Source: Amycolatopsis sp. WQ 127309 (GTDB taxonomy: Bacteria; Actinomycetota; Actinomycetes; Mycobacteriales; Pseudonocardiaceae). From it: a stretch of 64,000 nucleotides of DNA. The stretch is from assembly GCF_023023025.1 (NCBI RefSeq), contig NZ_CP095481.1:3472001-3536000 (forward strand), in the 5' to 3' direction. Position numbers and translations under genes: made by a program. This document shows positions 53,557-61,783 of the stretch, piece by piece (the stretch's first letter is position 1; every line of letters starts with the position of its first letter). The notes under the pieces were generated by a model, which was given only the letters and a program-made list of their open reading frames with translations, was not told the DNA's origin and did not search any database.

Positions 53557-54066
53557 TTGAAAACCATGCTGCGCACCGGTGTGCTCGCCGCATCCACGCT
53601 GGCGCTGGGTCTCGCTTTCGTGCCGGTGGCTTCGGCGGATCCGGTCCAGACGGTCGCCTACGTCTCGGAGCCTGGCGCACACCCGCTGACGGGCTCCGCG
53701 AGCTACTCGGCGCCGGGTGACGAGATCACCGTCTTCGAGTCCACCAGCGGCGTGCTGTGGATCGACGTCCAGTCCGGCCTGAAGGACCTGAACGTCGAGC
53801 TGAGCGCCCCGGCCGGGGAGACCCTGCACACCGGGACCTACACGGGCGCGCGGTTCCGCGGCCAGAGCGACCCGGCGCTTGCCGGCCCGGGGATCTTCGT
53901 CTACGCGGGCGGTCTCGTCTGCGGCGACGACTACGCCGAGTTCACGATCGACCGCCTGGACCATTCGGCCGACGGAAAGCTGACGGACTACGACGGAACG
54001 TTCGTCCAGCGTTGCGGCACCCCGGACGGCCCGGCCACCCACGGCGAGGTCCACTTCCACGTGTGA
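53557..54066 (+). CDS. Secreted protein of unknown function
   Basis: 169 residues. TTG 53557 is favoured over ATG 53566 because GGGGAGG lies at a good distance. A signal peptide (MKTMLRTGVLAASTLALGLAFVPVASA, cleavage after ASA) is followed by a mature domain with beta-rich pattern and two Cys (LVCGDDYAEF, VQRCGTPDG). Contains TLHTGTYTGARFRGQSDPALAG. No family recognised; likely a small exported beta-sandwich. Single gene ended by a bidirectional hairpin. Confidence 0.78.
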   Translation: MKTMLRTGVLAASTLALGLAFVPVASADPVQTVAYVSEPGAHPLTGSASYSAPGDEITVFESTSGVLWIDVQSGLKDLNVELSAPAGETLHTGTYTGARFRGQSDPALAGPGIFVYAGGLVCGDDYAEFTIDRLDHSADGKLTDYDGTFVQRCGTPDGPATHGEVHFHV

Positions 54067-54072
54067 AGTCCA

Positions 54073-54117
54073 TGAGGGGCACCCCCAGGGCGCTTAGGTC
54101 CCTGAAGGTGCCCCTCA
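54073..54117. terminator. Nested bidirectional hairpin; contains the stop codon of the next minus-strand gene
   Basis: Outer stem TGAGGGGCACC (54073-54083) pairs exactly with GGTGCCCCTCA (54107-54117). Inside, CAGGG (54086-54090) pairs with CCCTG (54100-54104). The minus-strand stop at 54115-54117 is part of the outer stem. Lies between the convergent 53557 and 54822 genes, so terminates both. Confidence 0.85.
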
Positions 54118-54822
54118 CGGCACGAGCCGCTCCAGCGGGGGCAGTGCCCCGGTCGTCAGCCAGGTGACCCAGTCGGCCGGGGCGAACACGCAGTTCCCGC
54201 ACCACACGCGGCTCGCGCTCTCGGCGGCGAGCAGCCTGACGGCCTGCCACAGCTCGTCATCGGCGTCGTGCCGATCGAGGGTCACGCGGCCCCCGGCTGT
54301 CCGGCAGAAGACGCCGGTGCGGGACGTCGCCAGCCGGTCCCGGCGCTGGAGGAACCAGCCGTCGGGATCGGCGGGTGTGCCCGCGTCGCCGCCGAGAATC
54401 CGCCAGGCCACCGTGGGGCCGAGCGCCTCCTGCCACCGCGCGGGATCCAGCGGGGCGGTGAGCCGCAAGGTGCAAGCGTTTGCGCTCGGTTCCGGCAGCA
54501 CCGGCCGACGGTCCGTCCGCAGCAGCGTCAACTCGAACGCGGAAGCCGTCACGCGGATCCGGAGGGGCGCGAAGAACTCGGCCGTCGTCAGCCCGTCGGC
54601 TTCCCAGCACGACGGTTCCTCCATCGTGTGGTCCGCGGCCGGCGGCCCGGCCATCGCCAGCTCGCCGCGGTCGGTACTCAGCTCGTAGACCTCGAAGACG
54701 GAAACCTCGCCGGGCACGAACCGGCCGCCGGTGTGCGCTTCCAACCGCAGCGAGACGCGGCTCCCGTCCGTCGTGACCGCCGTCAGACGACCGTCGGCGA
54801 ACCGTGCCAGGTCGAGATTCAC
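54115..54822 (-). CDS. Hypothetical protein, 235 aa
   Basis: GTG 54822 overlaps the stop of the upstream methyltransferase by 4 bp (GTGA), so translation is coupled. Reads MNLDLARFADGRLTAVTTDGSRVSLRLEAHTGGRFVPGEVSVFEVYELSTDRG..., contains two Cys (RVWCGNCVFAPADW) and Trp-rich end VTWLTTGALPPLERLVP. Mostly beta-rich; no catalytic motif or known domain. Part of the methyltransferase/DUF2203 operon. Confidence 0.68.
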   Translation of the reverse strand: MNLDLARFADGRLTAVTTDGSRVSLRLEAHTGGRFVPGEVSVFEVYELSTDRGELAMAGPPAADHTMEEPSCWEADGLTTAEFFAPLRIRVTASAFELTLLRTDRRPVLPEPSANACTLRLTAPLDPARWQEALGPTVAWRILGGDAGTPADPDGWFLQRRDRLATSRTGVFCRTAGGRVTLDRHDADDELWQAVRLLAAESASRVWCGNCVFAPADWVTWLTTGALPPLERLVP

Positions 54823-55418
54823 GGGGCCGTCGCGTGCACCACGAACACACTTCGCGTCCCGACCGCGAACGTCGTCGCCGAGACGTCCACGAACCCCGCG
54901 GCCAGCGCCGCCGCCTCGGTTTCGTCCGTCGGGAACGTGAGGTCCCGCGGGACGAACGCCTCGAACTGCCCCGACGGCCGGAACCGCAGCCCCGACACCA
55001 CCGAGAACGCCAGCCGGCCGCCCGGGCGCAGCACGCGGCGCCAGTCGGCGAAGGCCACCGCGCCCAGGAAGTGCAGCGACGACGCGCACAGCACGACGTC
55101 GGCCGTGTGGTCCTCGACCGGCATCGGGACCGCCGGTCCGGCCTGCCACGTGATCACCCCCGACGGGTCCTGTGAAGGCGCCTTCGCCTCGGCCCGCGCG
55201 AGCATCGCCGGCGACAGGTCCACGGCGAGCACCCGCGAGGGCTTCAGCCGCAACGCCGCGTACGCCGCGAAGCCCGTCCCGCACGCGACGTCGAGGACCA
55301 GCTCAGGCCCCTCCGGCAGGGGTAGGACCAGCGCTTCCGCCACCGAAGCGTGGAAGGTGTCTTCGTCGTAGTTCTCGGCTGTGCTGTCGAAGAAATCGGC
55401 TCTGGTGTCGTGGTCCAC
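54819..55418 (-). CDS. SAM-dependent class I methyltransferase
   Basis: 199 residues from GTG 55418 (TTG 55427 possible). Motif I ELVLDVACGTGFAAYAALR, strand 2 VLAVDLSPAMLARA, ADVVLCASSLHFLGAVAFADWRRVLRPGGRLAFSVVSG. A small-molecule methyltransferase of unknown substrate, UbiE/Tam-like by architecture. Overlaps the next gene by 4 bp and follows DUF2203 by 10 bp. Confidence 0.88.
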   Translation of the reverse strand: MDHDTRADFFDSTAENYDEDTFHASVAEALVLPLPEGPELVLDVACGTGFAAYAALRLKPSRVLAVDLSPAMLARAEAKAPSQDPSGVITWQAGPAVPMPVEDHTADVVLCASSLHFLGAVAFADWRRVLRPGGRLAFSVVSGLRFRPSGQFEAFVPRDLTFPTDETEAAALAAGFVDVSATTFAVGTRSVFVVHATAP

Positions 55419-55428
55419 AGCACCCAAC

Positions 55429-55809
55429 CTAGCCGGGCGGACCAGCGGTTTTCAGTCGCCGGCGGCCCGCGAACCCCAGGTCCGTGCGGTGGTACCAGCC
55501 CATCTCCGGATCGCCTTCCAGCCAGCACAGCAGGACGTCGACGCCGTCCAGCTCGGCCGGGAAGTCGACCAGCAGCGGCGCGAAGCCCTTCAGCTCGGCG
55601 CCGGTGTGCTGCACCGTCGTCATCAGGTCGTCGAGCCGGGCCTGCGCGGCCTTCCACTCGGGCAGCCCGCCCAGCACCGTCGCGCGGCCGCCCGGCCGCA
55701 GTGACGCGGCGAGCTCGGCCGCGTCGGCGCGGACGCGCACCAGCTCGTCGAGGACCGGCCGCAGCCGCGCCAGTTCGTCACACGCTTCCGCGACGGTGAA
55801 CAGTCCCAT
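55429..55809 (-). CDS. DUF2203 protein
   Basis: 126 residues from ATG 55809. Family signature: [35 protein letters not shown], then [60 protein letters not shown]. The W-H-R-T-D-G-F-like end is diagnostic of DUF2203. Function unknown. First gene of a three-gene run with methyltransferase and hypothetical. Confidence 0.88.
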   Translation of the reverse strand: MGLFTVAEACDELARLRPVLDELVRVRADAAELAASLRPGGRATVLGGLPEWKAAQARLDDLMTTVQHTGAELKGFAPLLVDFPAELDGVDVLLCWLEGDPEMGWYHRTDLGFAGRRRLKTAGPPG

Positions 55810-55834
55810 CCGCCGATTTTGCCACCGGCGCGCG

Positions 55835-56344
55835 TCAGGCTTCGCGGCGCCGCCGGACCAGCGCGTTGGCCAGCCCGCTGCCGACGAGCAGGAAGCCGAC
55901 CCCCAGCAGCCCGCCGATGAACAGGAAGTCCATGACGCCGTAGGCGATGTCGCTCTTCGGCATCAGGTTCACCAGCTTGAAGCCCCATTCGGGCACGGCC
56001 ATCGCGGCGACGCCGGGCAGCACGCCGTAGATCAGCCCGCCCAGGATCGGGCCGGCGGCGGACAGCGCGCCGAGCGCGGCGACGAGCAGCAGCAGGATCG
56101 CGCCACCGGCCAGCAGCGCGATGCCGAGCGGGTCGCGGTTGGTGCTCAGGGTGGCCTGGATCAGCTGCTGCTGCCGCAGCCCGCCCCAGCTCAGCAGACC
56201 CAGCGCGACCGGGGTGAGCAGGAGCCCGCCCAGTGCGCTCACCAGGTGGGCGACGCCGCGGCGCGGCCGTTCTTCGAGCACGTCCGGGGTGTCGTCGTAG
56301 TCGTCGTATTCGTCTTCGTATTCGGCGTACCGATGGGTCGACAT
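55835..56344 (-). CDS. Multi-span membrane protein, 169 aa
   Basis: ATG 56344 with GGGAGG upstream. An acidic/Tyr-rich N-terminus ([29 protein letters not shown]) precedes four or five hydrophobic spans ([80 protein letters not shown]) and a basic end RRRREA. No transporter or enzyme motif. Divergent from icd, sharing a 258 bp region. Confidence 0.75.
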   Translation of the reverse strand: MSTHRYAEYEDEYDDYDDTPDVLEERPRRGVAHLVSALGGLLLTPVALGLLSWGGLRQQQLIQATLSTNRDPLGIALLAGGAILLLLVAALGALSAAGPILGGLIYGVLPGVAAMAVPEWGFKLVNLMPKSDIAYGVMDFLFIGGLLGVGFLLVGSGLANALVRRRREA

Positions 56345-56602
56345 GGCCGTCACCTCCCGCATGATGAGTTCACGGATGGCATCGTGCCCTGGTTCACCCC
56401 ATCGGCGCGACGATCGCTCGGCGAGCGGTCGGATCGGGTGACCGGCAGGTCGTGCCCGGTGATCCCGGCCACAATCCACGGGTGGAGACTTGATGCCGAC
56501 CACTACTTGAACCATCCAGCCGCGTCAAGCAGTACGCTTGTACCGCTACCGGCGAGACTTAAAAGAAGAACGCGAAGATCCGCGGAAGGAGCACCGCTGC
56601 TC

Positions 56603-57826
56603 ATGGCCAAGATCAAGGTCCAGGGCACCGTCGTCGAACTCGACGGCGATGAGATGACCCGCATTATCTGGCAGTTCATCAAGGACAAGCTGATCCACCC
56701 GTACCTGGACGTGAACCTGGACTACTACGACCTGGGTATCGAGGAGCGGGACCGCACCGACGACCAGGTCACCATCGACTCCGCGAACGCCATCAAGAAG
56801 CACGGCGTCGGCGTCAAGTGCGCCACGATCACCCCGGACGAAGCGCGCGTCGAAGAGTTCGGCCTCAAGAAGATGTGGCTGTCCCCGAACGGGACCATCC
56901 GCAACATCCTCGGTGGCGTGATCTTCCGCGAGCCGATCGTCATCCAGAACATCCCGCGGCTGGTGCCGACGTGGACGAAGCCGATCATCATCGGCCGCCA
57001 CGCCCACGGCGACCAGTACAAGGCGACCAACTTCAAGGTCCCCGGCCCGGGCACGCTGACCATCAGCTACACCCCGGACGACGGCTCCGAGCCGATGGAG
57101 TTCGAGGTCGCGAAGTTCCCCGAGGGCGGCGGCGTCGCCATGGGGATGTACAACTACAAGAAGTCGATCGAGGACTTCGCGCGCGCCTCGCTCCAGTACG
57201 GCCTCGACCGCGGCCTGCCGGTGTACCTCTCCACCAAGAACACGATCCTCAAGGCCTACGACGGCCAGTTCAAGGACGTCTTCGAGGAGATCTTCCAGGC
57301 CGAGTTCAAGGCCGACTTCGACGCCAAGGGCATCTCCTACGAGCACCGCCTGATCGACGACATGGTCGCCGCGGCGATGAAGTGGGAGGGCGGCTACGTC
57401 TGGGCGTGCAAGAACTACGACGGTGACGTCCAGTCCGACACGGTCGCGCAGGGCTTCGGCTCGCTCGGCCTGATGACGTCGGTGCTGCGCACGCCGGACG
57501 GCCGGACCGTCGAGGCCGAGGCCGCGCACGGCACGGTCACCCGGCACTACCGCCAGCACCAGCAGGGCAAGCCGACGTCGACGAACCCGATCGCGTCGAT
57601 CTACGCCTGGACCCGCGGCCTCGAGCACCGCGGCAAGCTGGACGGTAACCAGGAGCTCATCGGCTTCGCGAACAAGCTGGAAGAGGTCGTCGTCGAGACG
57701 GTCGAGTCCGGCCAGATGACGAAGGACCTGGCGCTGCTCATCAGCAAGGACCAGCCGTTCCAGACGACCGAGGAGTTCCTCGCGACGCTGGACGACAACC
57801 TGGCCAAGAAGATCGCCCAGGGCTGA
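56603..57826 (+). CDS. icd: NADP-dependent isocitrate dehydrogenase
   Basis: 407 residues from ATG 56603. Oxidative decarboxylation of isocitrate to 2-oxoglutarate in the TCA cycle. The sequence ([45 protein letters not shown]) is the eukaryote-like dimeric class, as M. tuberculosis Icd1, with NADP region [15 protein letters not shown], active-site [20 protein letters not shown] and [27 protein letters not shown] terminator lies 9 nt after the stop. Its promoter region carries GTACGCTTGTAC near 56532. Confidence 0.97.
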   Translation: MAKIKVQGTVVELDGDEMTRIIWQFIKDKLIHPYLDVNLDYYDLGIEERDRTDDQVTIDSANAIKKHGVGVKCATITPDEARVEEFGLKKMWLSPNGTIRNILGGVIFREPIVIQNIPRLVPTWTKPIIIGRHAHGDQYKATNFKVPGPGTLTISYTPDDGSEPMEFEVAKFPEGGGVAMGMYNYKKSIEDFARASLQYGLDRGLPVYLSTKNTILKAYDGQFKDVFEEIFQAEFKADFDAKGISYEHRLIDDMVAAAMKWEGGYVWACKNYDGDVQSDTVAQGFGSLGLMTSVLRTPDGRTVEAEAAHGTVTRHYRQHQQGKPTSTNPIASIYAWTRGLEHRGKLDGNQELIGFANKLEEVVVETVESGQMTKDLALLISKDQPFQTTEEFLATLDDNLAKKIAQG

Positions 57827-57835
57827 TCGATCGGA

Positions 57836-57875
57836 CGAAAGCCCCCTTCCCGGAATGTCGGGAAGGGGGCTTTCG
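57836..57875 (+). terminator. Intrinsic terminator of icd
   Basis: A 17 bp perfect stem (CGAAAGCCCCCTTCCCG and complement) with a 6 nt loop. The Cs before TTTCG give a TTT at the 3' end. 9 nt beyond the icd stop. Confidence 0.92.
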
Positions 57876-58027
57876 CGTGGTTCGGCCGAGCACACTGCGT
57901 AACCGTCGGAGGGCCTTGATTGGCGCCTCCGGGTGGTTACGCCGCCCGGCGCTGTTCGTCTGGGTAAAGGATTGCCTACCCTGGCGTGCAGGACGGGATT
58001 CGTGGTGAAGGAAGGCGTGGTCCTCGT

Positions 58028-58324
58028 ATGTCGAAGAAAACGCTGATCATCGTCGGTGCCATCGTCGCGGTCATCGTCATCTACGCGTTGAACACGAACA
58101 AGCAGGCGTCCGGGGCGTCGACCACCGGCTGCAAGGTCACGGTGATCGCGGACGTCCTCAACGCCCGCGAAGCCGCCGACGGCAACGCGAAGGTCGTCGG
58201 GAAGTACCTGCGTGACGCCCAGTTCGACGCGCTGCCGGGTGTCCAGAACGGCTTCCGGAAGGTGGCCGACGACAAGTGGGTCGCCGCCGCGTTCACCGAG
58301 CCGGTCGCCGGGTCCGCCTGCTGA
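58028..58324 (+). CDS. Small single-pass protein with SH3b-like domain
   Basis: 98 residues from ATG 58028; GTG/ATG codons upstream add only an unstructured stretch. One N-terminal span (KTLIIVGAIVAVIVIYAL) anchors an external domain of about 70 residues: CKVTVIADVLNAREAADGNAKVVGKYLRDAQFDALPGVQNGFRKVADDKWVAAAFTEPVAGSAC, which follows bacterial SH3 (SH3_3) patterns with LNAREAADG. Two Cys bracket it and may form a disulfide. Probable peptidoglycan- or ligand-binding role (inference). Confidence 0.75.
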   Translation: MSKKTLIIVGAIVAVIVIYALNTNKQASGASTTGCKVTVIADVLNAREAADGNAKVVGKYLRDAQFDALPGVQNGFRKVADDKWVAAAFTEPVAGSAC

Positions 58325-58333
58325 TCGTCCCGG

Positions 58334-58882
58334 TCAGACGCCCAGGAGGTCGGTGCCGAGGGTGATGACGCCGCACAGCGCGGCGGTCAGCCCCAGCACC
58401 CGCGCGCGTTTCGGGTCGCGCTTGGCCGCGGCGCGCCAGTAGAGGCCGATGCCGATCACCAGCATCAGCAGTTCGACGACGGCCGAGACGGCGGGCAGCC
58501 GCCAGAGCCCGAAGCCGAACGTCGGCAGGTCGCCCGCGTTGCCGGGCAGGATCGGCAGGTCGGCGCGGTGCACGACGAGGTCGAGCAGCCAGTGCGAGAA
58601 CACGACGCCGCCGAGGACCAGGCCGGCTTCCCGGCCGAGCCGCCACGCGGCGACGGCGCCGAACAACGCGGCGAGCACGAGCGCGCCGACGAGGGAGTGC
58701 GTGTAGTCGGCGTGGATGACGCCGCCGCCGTACCCTTCGCCGTCGATCGTCTCGACGCCGGAGAGGTAGAGCGGCACGAACACGACGTCCAGCCACGCGG
58801 TGGCGAGCATGAGCGTCCACACGGGAATGGCCGGGCGGCCGGCCTTGACCGCGGCCGCCAGCCCGAAGTGCCCGGCGATCAT
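58334..58882 (-). CDS. Membrane-bound putative metal-dependent hydrolase (YdjM/DUF457-like)
   Basis: 182 residues from ATG 58882. Five spans with histidine/aspartate motifs at membrane edges: IAGHFGLAAAV, IHADYTHSLVGAL, VVFSHWLLDLVVHRAD. The HxxxD and D-Y-T-H-S patterns are characteristic of the LexA-binding, inner-membrane-associated putative hydrolase family. Start overlaps the stop of the 28-residue peptide (ATGA). Controlled by the TetR gene in the same operon. Confidence 0.82.
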   Translation of the reverse strand: MIAGHFGLAAAVKAGRPAIPVWTLMLATAWLDVVFVPLYLSGVETIDGEGYGGGVIHADYTHSLVGALVLAALFGAVAAWRLGREAGLVLGGVVFSHWLLDLVVHRADLPILPGNAGDLPTFGFGLWRLPAVSAVVELLMLVIGIGLYWRAAAKRDPKRARVLGLTAALCGVITLGTDLLGV

Positions 58883-58965
58883 CGGCGGGCCTCCGTCCAG
58901 GGGAAGCGGGCGTCGAGCACACCGAGCCCGACGGTGAACAGGAGCACGGCGATGATGAAGGTCAT
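58879..58965 (-). CDS. 28-residue membrane peptide coupled between TetR and hydrolase genes
   Basis: ATG 58965 overlaps the TetR stop (ATGA) and its own TGA overlaps the hydrolase ATG (ATGA at 58879-58882). The peptide, MTFIIAVLLFTVGLGVLDAR then FPWTEARR, has one hydrophobic segment and a basic end. The double ATGA overlap supports real translation, as it fits tightly between two genes. Could help insert or modulate the hydrolase, or serve as a coupling leader. No homologue recognised. Confidence 0.55.
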   Translation of the reverse strand: MTFIIAVLLFTVGLGVLDARFPWTEARR

Positions 58966-59546
58966 CGTGGATTCTCTTTCTCCGCATAGGTTTTCAGGCC
59001 TTGGACGAGCATGGTCTTGAGGACTTCGAAGCTCTCGTCGACGTCTTCGGGCCGCCCGAAGCCGCCGGAGGCCTCGAGCCCGGCGAAGCCGTGGACGGCG
59101 GCGCGAAGACAGCGCGTCGCGTGCACGGACCGCGCGTGGTCGAAGCCGAAGGGCCGGAGCACGGCGAAGACGACCTCGGCGACGGCGTGGGTCGCGGTGC
59201 TCAGTTCGACGTCCCCCCGGTCCGGATCGGCGGTGAGAGCACCGGTCCGGCGCGGGTGTTCCCGCAGGTAGCCGCGATAACCGTCGGCGAGCGCCCCGAC
59301 GGCTTGGTCCCCCGCGCGCCCGGTGGCGGCGGTGCGCAGGACGTCGGCCATCTCCTGAACCACCCGCAGATCGACGAGCCGCCGCAGGTCGGCGAGGTTC
59401 TTGACGTGCTTGTAGAGCGAGGGCGCGGCCACCCCGGCCCGCTCGGCGACCTTGGCGAGGGTCAGCTCGTCGGGCCCGTGCTCGTCGACGAGGACGAGCG
59501 CAAGATCGACGACGGTTTTGGTGGTGAGCCCGGCCCTAGGCGACAT
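58962..59546 (-). CDS. TetR-family transcriptional regulator
   Basis: 194 residues from ATG 59546. Helix-turn-helix: TTKTVVDLALVLVDEHGPDELTLAKVAERAGVAAPSLYKHVKNLADLRRLV; the C-terminal all-helical domain carries GLEASGGFGRPEDVDESFEVLKTMLVQGL (TetR_C WHG-like). First gene of the operon with the 28-residue peptide and membrane hydrolase; a perfect 18 bp operator candidate sits 20 nt upstream of its start. Confidence 0.92.
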   Translation of the reverse strand: MSPRAGLTTKTVVDLALVLVDEHGPDELTLAKVAERAGVAAPSLYKHVKNLADLRRLVDLRVVQEMADVLRTAATGRAGDQAVGALADGYRGYLREHPRRTGALTADPDRGDVELSTATHAVAEVVFAVLRPFGFDHARSVHATRCLRAAVHGFAGLEASGGFGRPEDVDESFEVLKTMLVQGLKTYAEKENPR

Positions 59547-59565
59547 GACTCTGGCTACTTGGCAT

Positions 59566-59583
59566 AGCCTTAAAGCTAAGGCT
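59566..59583. promoter_or_regulatory. Candidate TetR operator
   Basis: AGCCTTAAAGCTAAGGCT: seven-base arms AGCCTTA/TAAGGCT around AAGC, in an AT-rich island of the otherwise GC-rich leader, 20 nt upstream of the TetR ATG. Typical position and size for an autorepressing TetR operator. Confidence 0.7.
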
Positions 59584-60281
59584 CGTAGCTTGTGGGGTCA
59601 AGGCCCGTTTATTGTCGGTGGTGGGTGTTAGAACTGATCCCGTCGGAAAACGCAGGTCGGCGGGTGGTTCGCCGGGGGAGGAGCGGTGTTTGGGAGGTGA
59701 GGTGCGCCGGGGTGGCGGACGTGTCCGCGGGGTCTCCAGGGGGAGTTCCGCGGGCGCTGGAGCCGGCTGCAGGGGCGACTGCGCGCGGCGCTGGGGAGCG
59801 CGGCGTGGTGGGGCTGGGCGGTTGCCGGGGGACGCTCGCGTCGAGCTGGGGAGCGCGATGCGGACGCCGTGCGGTTGCCGGGAAACGCCTGACATTGCCT
59901 AGGGGAGCGCGGCCGAGGGGCGGTCGGGACGCTTCGCACCGAGCTGGGAGCGCGGTGTGCGGCGGTCGCCCTGCGGCTGGGCACTCCTCGCATTGCGCGC
60001 CGGGGAGCCTGCAGTGCGGGCCGGGTGGTGGCTGCGCGCGGCGCTGGGAAGCGTGGTGCGGCAGGGCCGAGCGGTGATCGGCGAAGCCTGGCGTTGCGCT
60101 GGGGAGCGCGACGCGGCTGGGGTTCGCCGGCACTGTCGAGGTGGCGCATGTCGTCGAGGTGGAGACGGGTGTAGCTCGGGGAGCGGCGTCCGTTGCGCTT
60201 GGCCGATCGCGCAGTAGGGCCGGCGGCAGGTGCACGTGGTCCGGAGGAGGATCGAGCCTGGGGACCGGGTTCTGACGGGGG
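59584..60281. other. Gene-poor, degenerate GC-rich region with repeated GCTGGGGAGCGCG motif
   Basis: No credible gene on either strand: frames lack starts, family motifs and normal codon usage. The motif GCTGGGGAGCGCG recurs in imperfect form near 59788, 59852, 59941, 60040, 60094 and a looser variant near 60176, at intervals of roughly 50-100 bp. May be a decayed gene or a repeat-derived spacer. Confidence 0.5.
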
Positions 60282-60359
60282 TCAGAGCGCGATGGTGAGA
60301 TCTTCCTCCGCGACCAGCACTTCGCCGTCGAACTCAGTGCGGGCCGCGGCGCCACCGAG
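60282..60359 (-). pseudogene. Possible 3' remnant of a metallo-beta-lactamase-fold gene
   Basis: Minus-strand reading ends GGAAARTEFDGEVLVAEEDLT then IAL and a TGA at 60282-60284, similar to the C-terminus of ribonuclease Z/MBL-fold proteins. Upstream the frame loses sense after about 26 residues and runs into the xthA promoter. Only a short tail survives, so identity is tentative. Confidence 0.3.
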
Positions 60360-60451
60360 CGACCCGCGACCCCGCCCCCAACCACACCCCCGCGCAACAC
60401 TCCCGACCCGGCACCACAGCCACCCGCACCCCGGCCGGTAGCGTGCTGTTC

Positions 60452-61249
60452 GTGCTGACCGTCTCCACCGTGAACGTCAACGGCCTTCGCGCCGCCGCCA
60501 AAAAGGGCTTCGTCGAGTGGCTTGCCGCCACCAAGGCCGACGTCGTCTGCTGCCAAGAGGTGCGCGCCACCGCGGAGCAGCTTCCCGCGGGCGTCGTCGA
60601 CCCCGATGGCTGGTTCGCGGCGCACGCTCCCTCCGCCGCGAAGGGGCGCAACGGCGTCGCCGTCTACAGCCGTGTGGAGCCCGATGCCGTCCGCGTCGGT
60701 TTCGGGGAGCCCGAGTTCGAGGACAGCGGGCGTTACCTCGAGGTCCACCTGCCGAAGGTCGTCGTCGCGAGTCTCTACCTGCCCAGCGGGGACGTCGGTA
60801 CCGAGCGTCAGGACGAAAAGGAACGCTTCATGGCCGCGTTCCTGCCCTACCTCGTCGAACTGCGGGCCAAGGCCGCCGCCGACGGCCGGGAAGTTGTCGT
60901 CGTCGGGGACTGGAACATCGCCTACGGCAACGTCGACCTCAAGAACTGGCGCGGCAACCGCAAGAACTCCGGTTTCCTGCCCGAGGAACGCGAGTGGCTC
61001 GGCCGCGTCTACACCGAGGCCGGCTACGCCGACGTCCAGCGGCGCCTCGATCCCGACGGCCCCGGGCCCTACACCTGGTGGTCCTACCGCGGCCAGGCCT
61101 TCGACAACGACTCCGGCTGGCGCATCGACTGCCAGCTCGCCACCCCCGGGCTCGCCGAGAAGGTCGTGTCCGTCGTCGTCGAGCGCGCCGCCGCCTACGA
61201 CCAGCGCTGGTCCGACCACGCGCCCGTCACCGCCACCTACGACATCTAG
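60452..61249 (+). CDS. xthA: Exodeoxyribonuclease III
   Basis: 265 residues from GTG 60452 (GTG 60443 in frame). AP endonuclease/3'-5' exonuclease in base excision repair. Motifs: TVSTVNVNGLRAAAKKGFVEW, CCQEVRA with metal-binding Glu, SGDVGTERQDEKERFM, VVVVGDWNIAYGNVDLKNW, and DCQLATPGL...RWSDHAPVTATYDI with catalytic Asp-His. Stop shares CTAG with the stop of the convergent cupin gene. Confidence 0.95.
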   Translation: MLTVSTVNVNGLRAAAKKGFVEWLAATKADVVCCQEVRATAEQLPAGVVDPDGWFAAHAPSAAKGRNGVAVYSRVEPDAVRVGFGEPEFEDSGRYLEVHLPKVVVASLYLPSGDVGTERQDEKERFMAAFLPYLVELRAKAAADGREVVVVGDWNIAYGNVDLKNWRGNRKNSGFLPEEREWLGRVYTEAGYADVQRRLDPDGPGPYTWWSYRGQAFDNDSGWRIDCQLATPGLAEKVVSVVVERAAAYDQRWSDHAPVTATYDI

Positions 61250-61719
61250 GCCGCGCGGGCGGCGCGCCAGGTCTCGCTGTCCACGAAGTGGTTGTCGAAC
61301 CGCTCCTGCGACGCCAGGATCTCCGCCGGTGACGCCTCGCCGCGCCGGATGCGGTCGATCAGCCGGAAGTACTCGAACCGCTCGACGCCGGGCGTGAACA
61401 CGATCAGCACGTCCGCGCCGGACCGCGAAGACGCGCCAAAGGCGTGCGTGGTGTGCGGCGGGACGAACAGCATGTCACCCGTCCGCACGGTCACCACCTC
61501 GTCGTCCTGAAGGACCTCCAGCTCCCCGTCGAGCATGAAGAACATCTCCGCCGACGCCGTGTGGAAGTGCGGCGTCGCGCCGTCGCGCCCGCGGCCCAGC
61601 GACGCGCGGTTGGTGCTCAGGTGCCCGTCCGTCCGGGAGACGTCGGCGAGCAGCGTCATCGTGTCGGGCGTGGTGCCGAGCTGTTCGGCTTCGTCGTGGC
61701 GTACCAGCAAAGTTGTCAT
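61246..61719 (-). CDS. Cupin-domain protein
   Basis: 157 residues from ATG 61719. Single cupin: GRGRDGATPHFHTASAEMFFMLDGELEVLQDDEVVTVRTGDMLFVPPHTTHAFGASS, with His-His-Glu and later His ligands. C-terminal VERFEYFRLIDRIRRGEASPAEILASQERFDNHFVDS resembles quercetinase/polyketide-type cupins. Small-molecule dioxygenase or isomerase is possible, substrate unknown. Divergent from the MarR gene, with a shared operator candidate. Confidence 0.88.
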   Translation of the reverse strand: MTTLLVRHDEAEQLGTTPDTMTLLADVSRTDGHLSTNRASLGRGRDGATPHFHTASAEMFFMLDGELEVLQDDEVVTVRTGDMLFVPPHTTHAFGASSRSGADVLIVFTPGVERFEYFRLIDRIRRGEASPAEILASQERFDNHFVDSETWRAARAA

Positions 61720-61739
61720 ACCGAGATGGTTCCACGGCT

Positions 61740-61761
61740 GATAGTTCGCTGTCAAACTATC
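61740..61761. promoter_or_regulatory. Candidate MarR operator in cupin/MarR divergent promoter
   Basis: GATAGTT at 61740-61746 and AACTATC at 61755-61761 form a perfect 7 bp inverted repeat with an 8 nt spacer. The region is AT-rich and lies 21 nt from the cupin ATG and 23 nt from the MarR GTG, overlapping likely -10 elements of both genes. Confidence 0.7.
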
Positions 61762-61783
61762 TGGGAGCGAATAGACTGCCCGG

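Noticed and set aside
59592..60077. Plus-strand open frames in the gene-poor region
   Set aside because: Gly/Arg/Ala composition without start signals or family motifs; interpreted as degenerate sequence.
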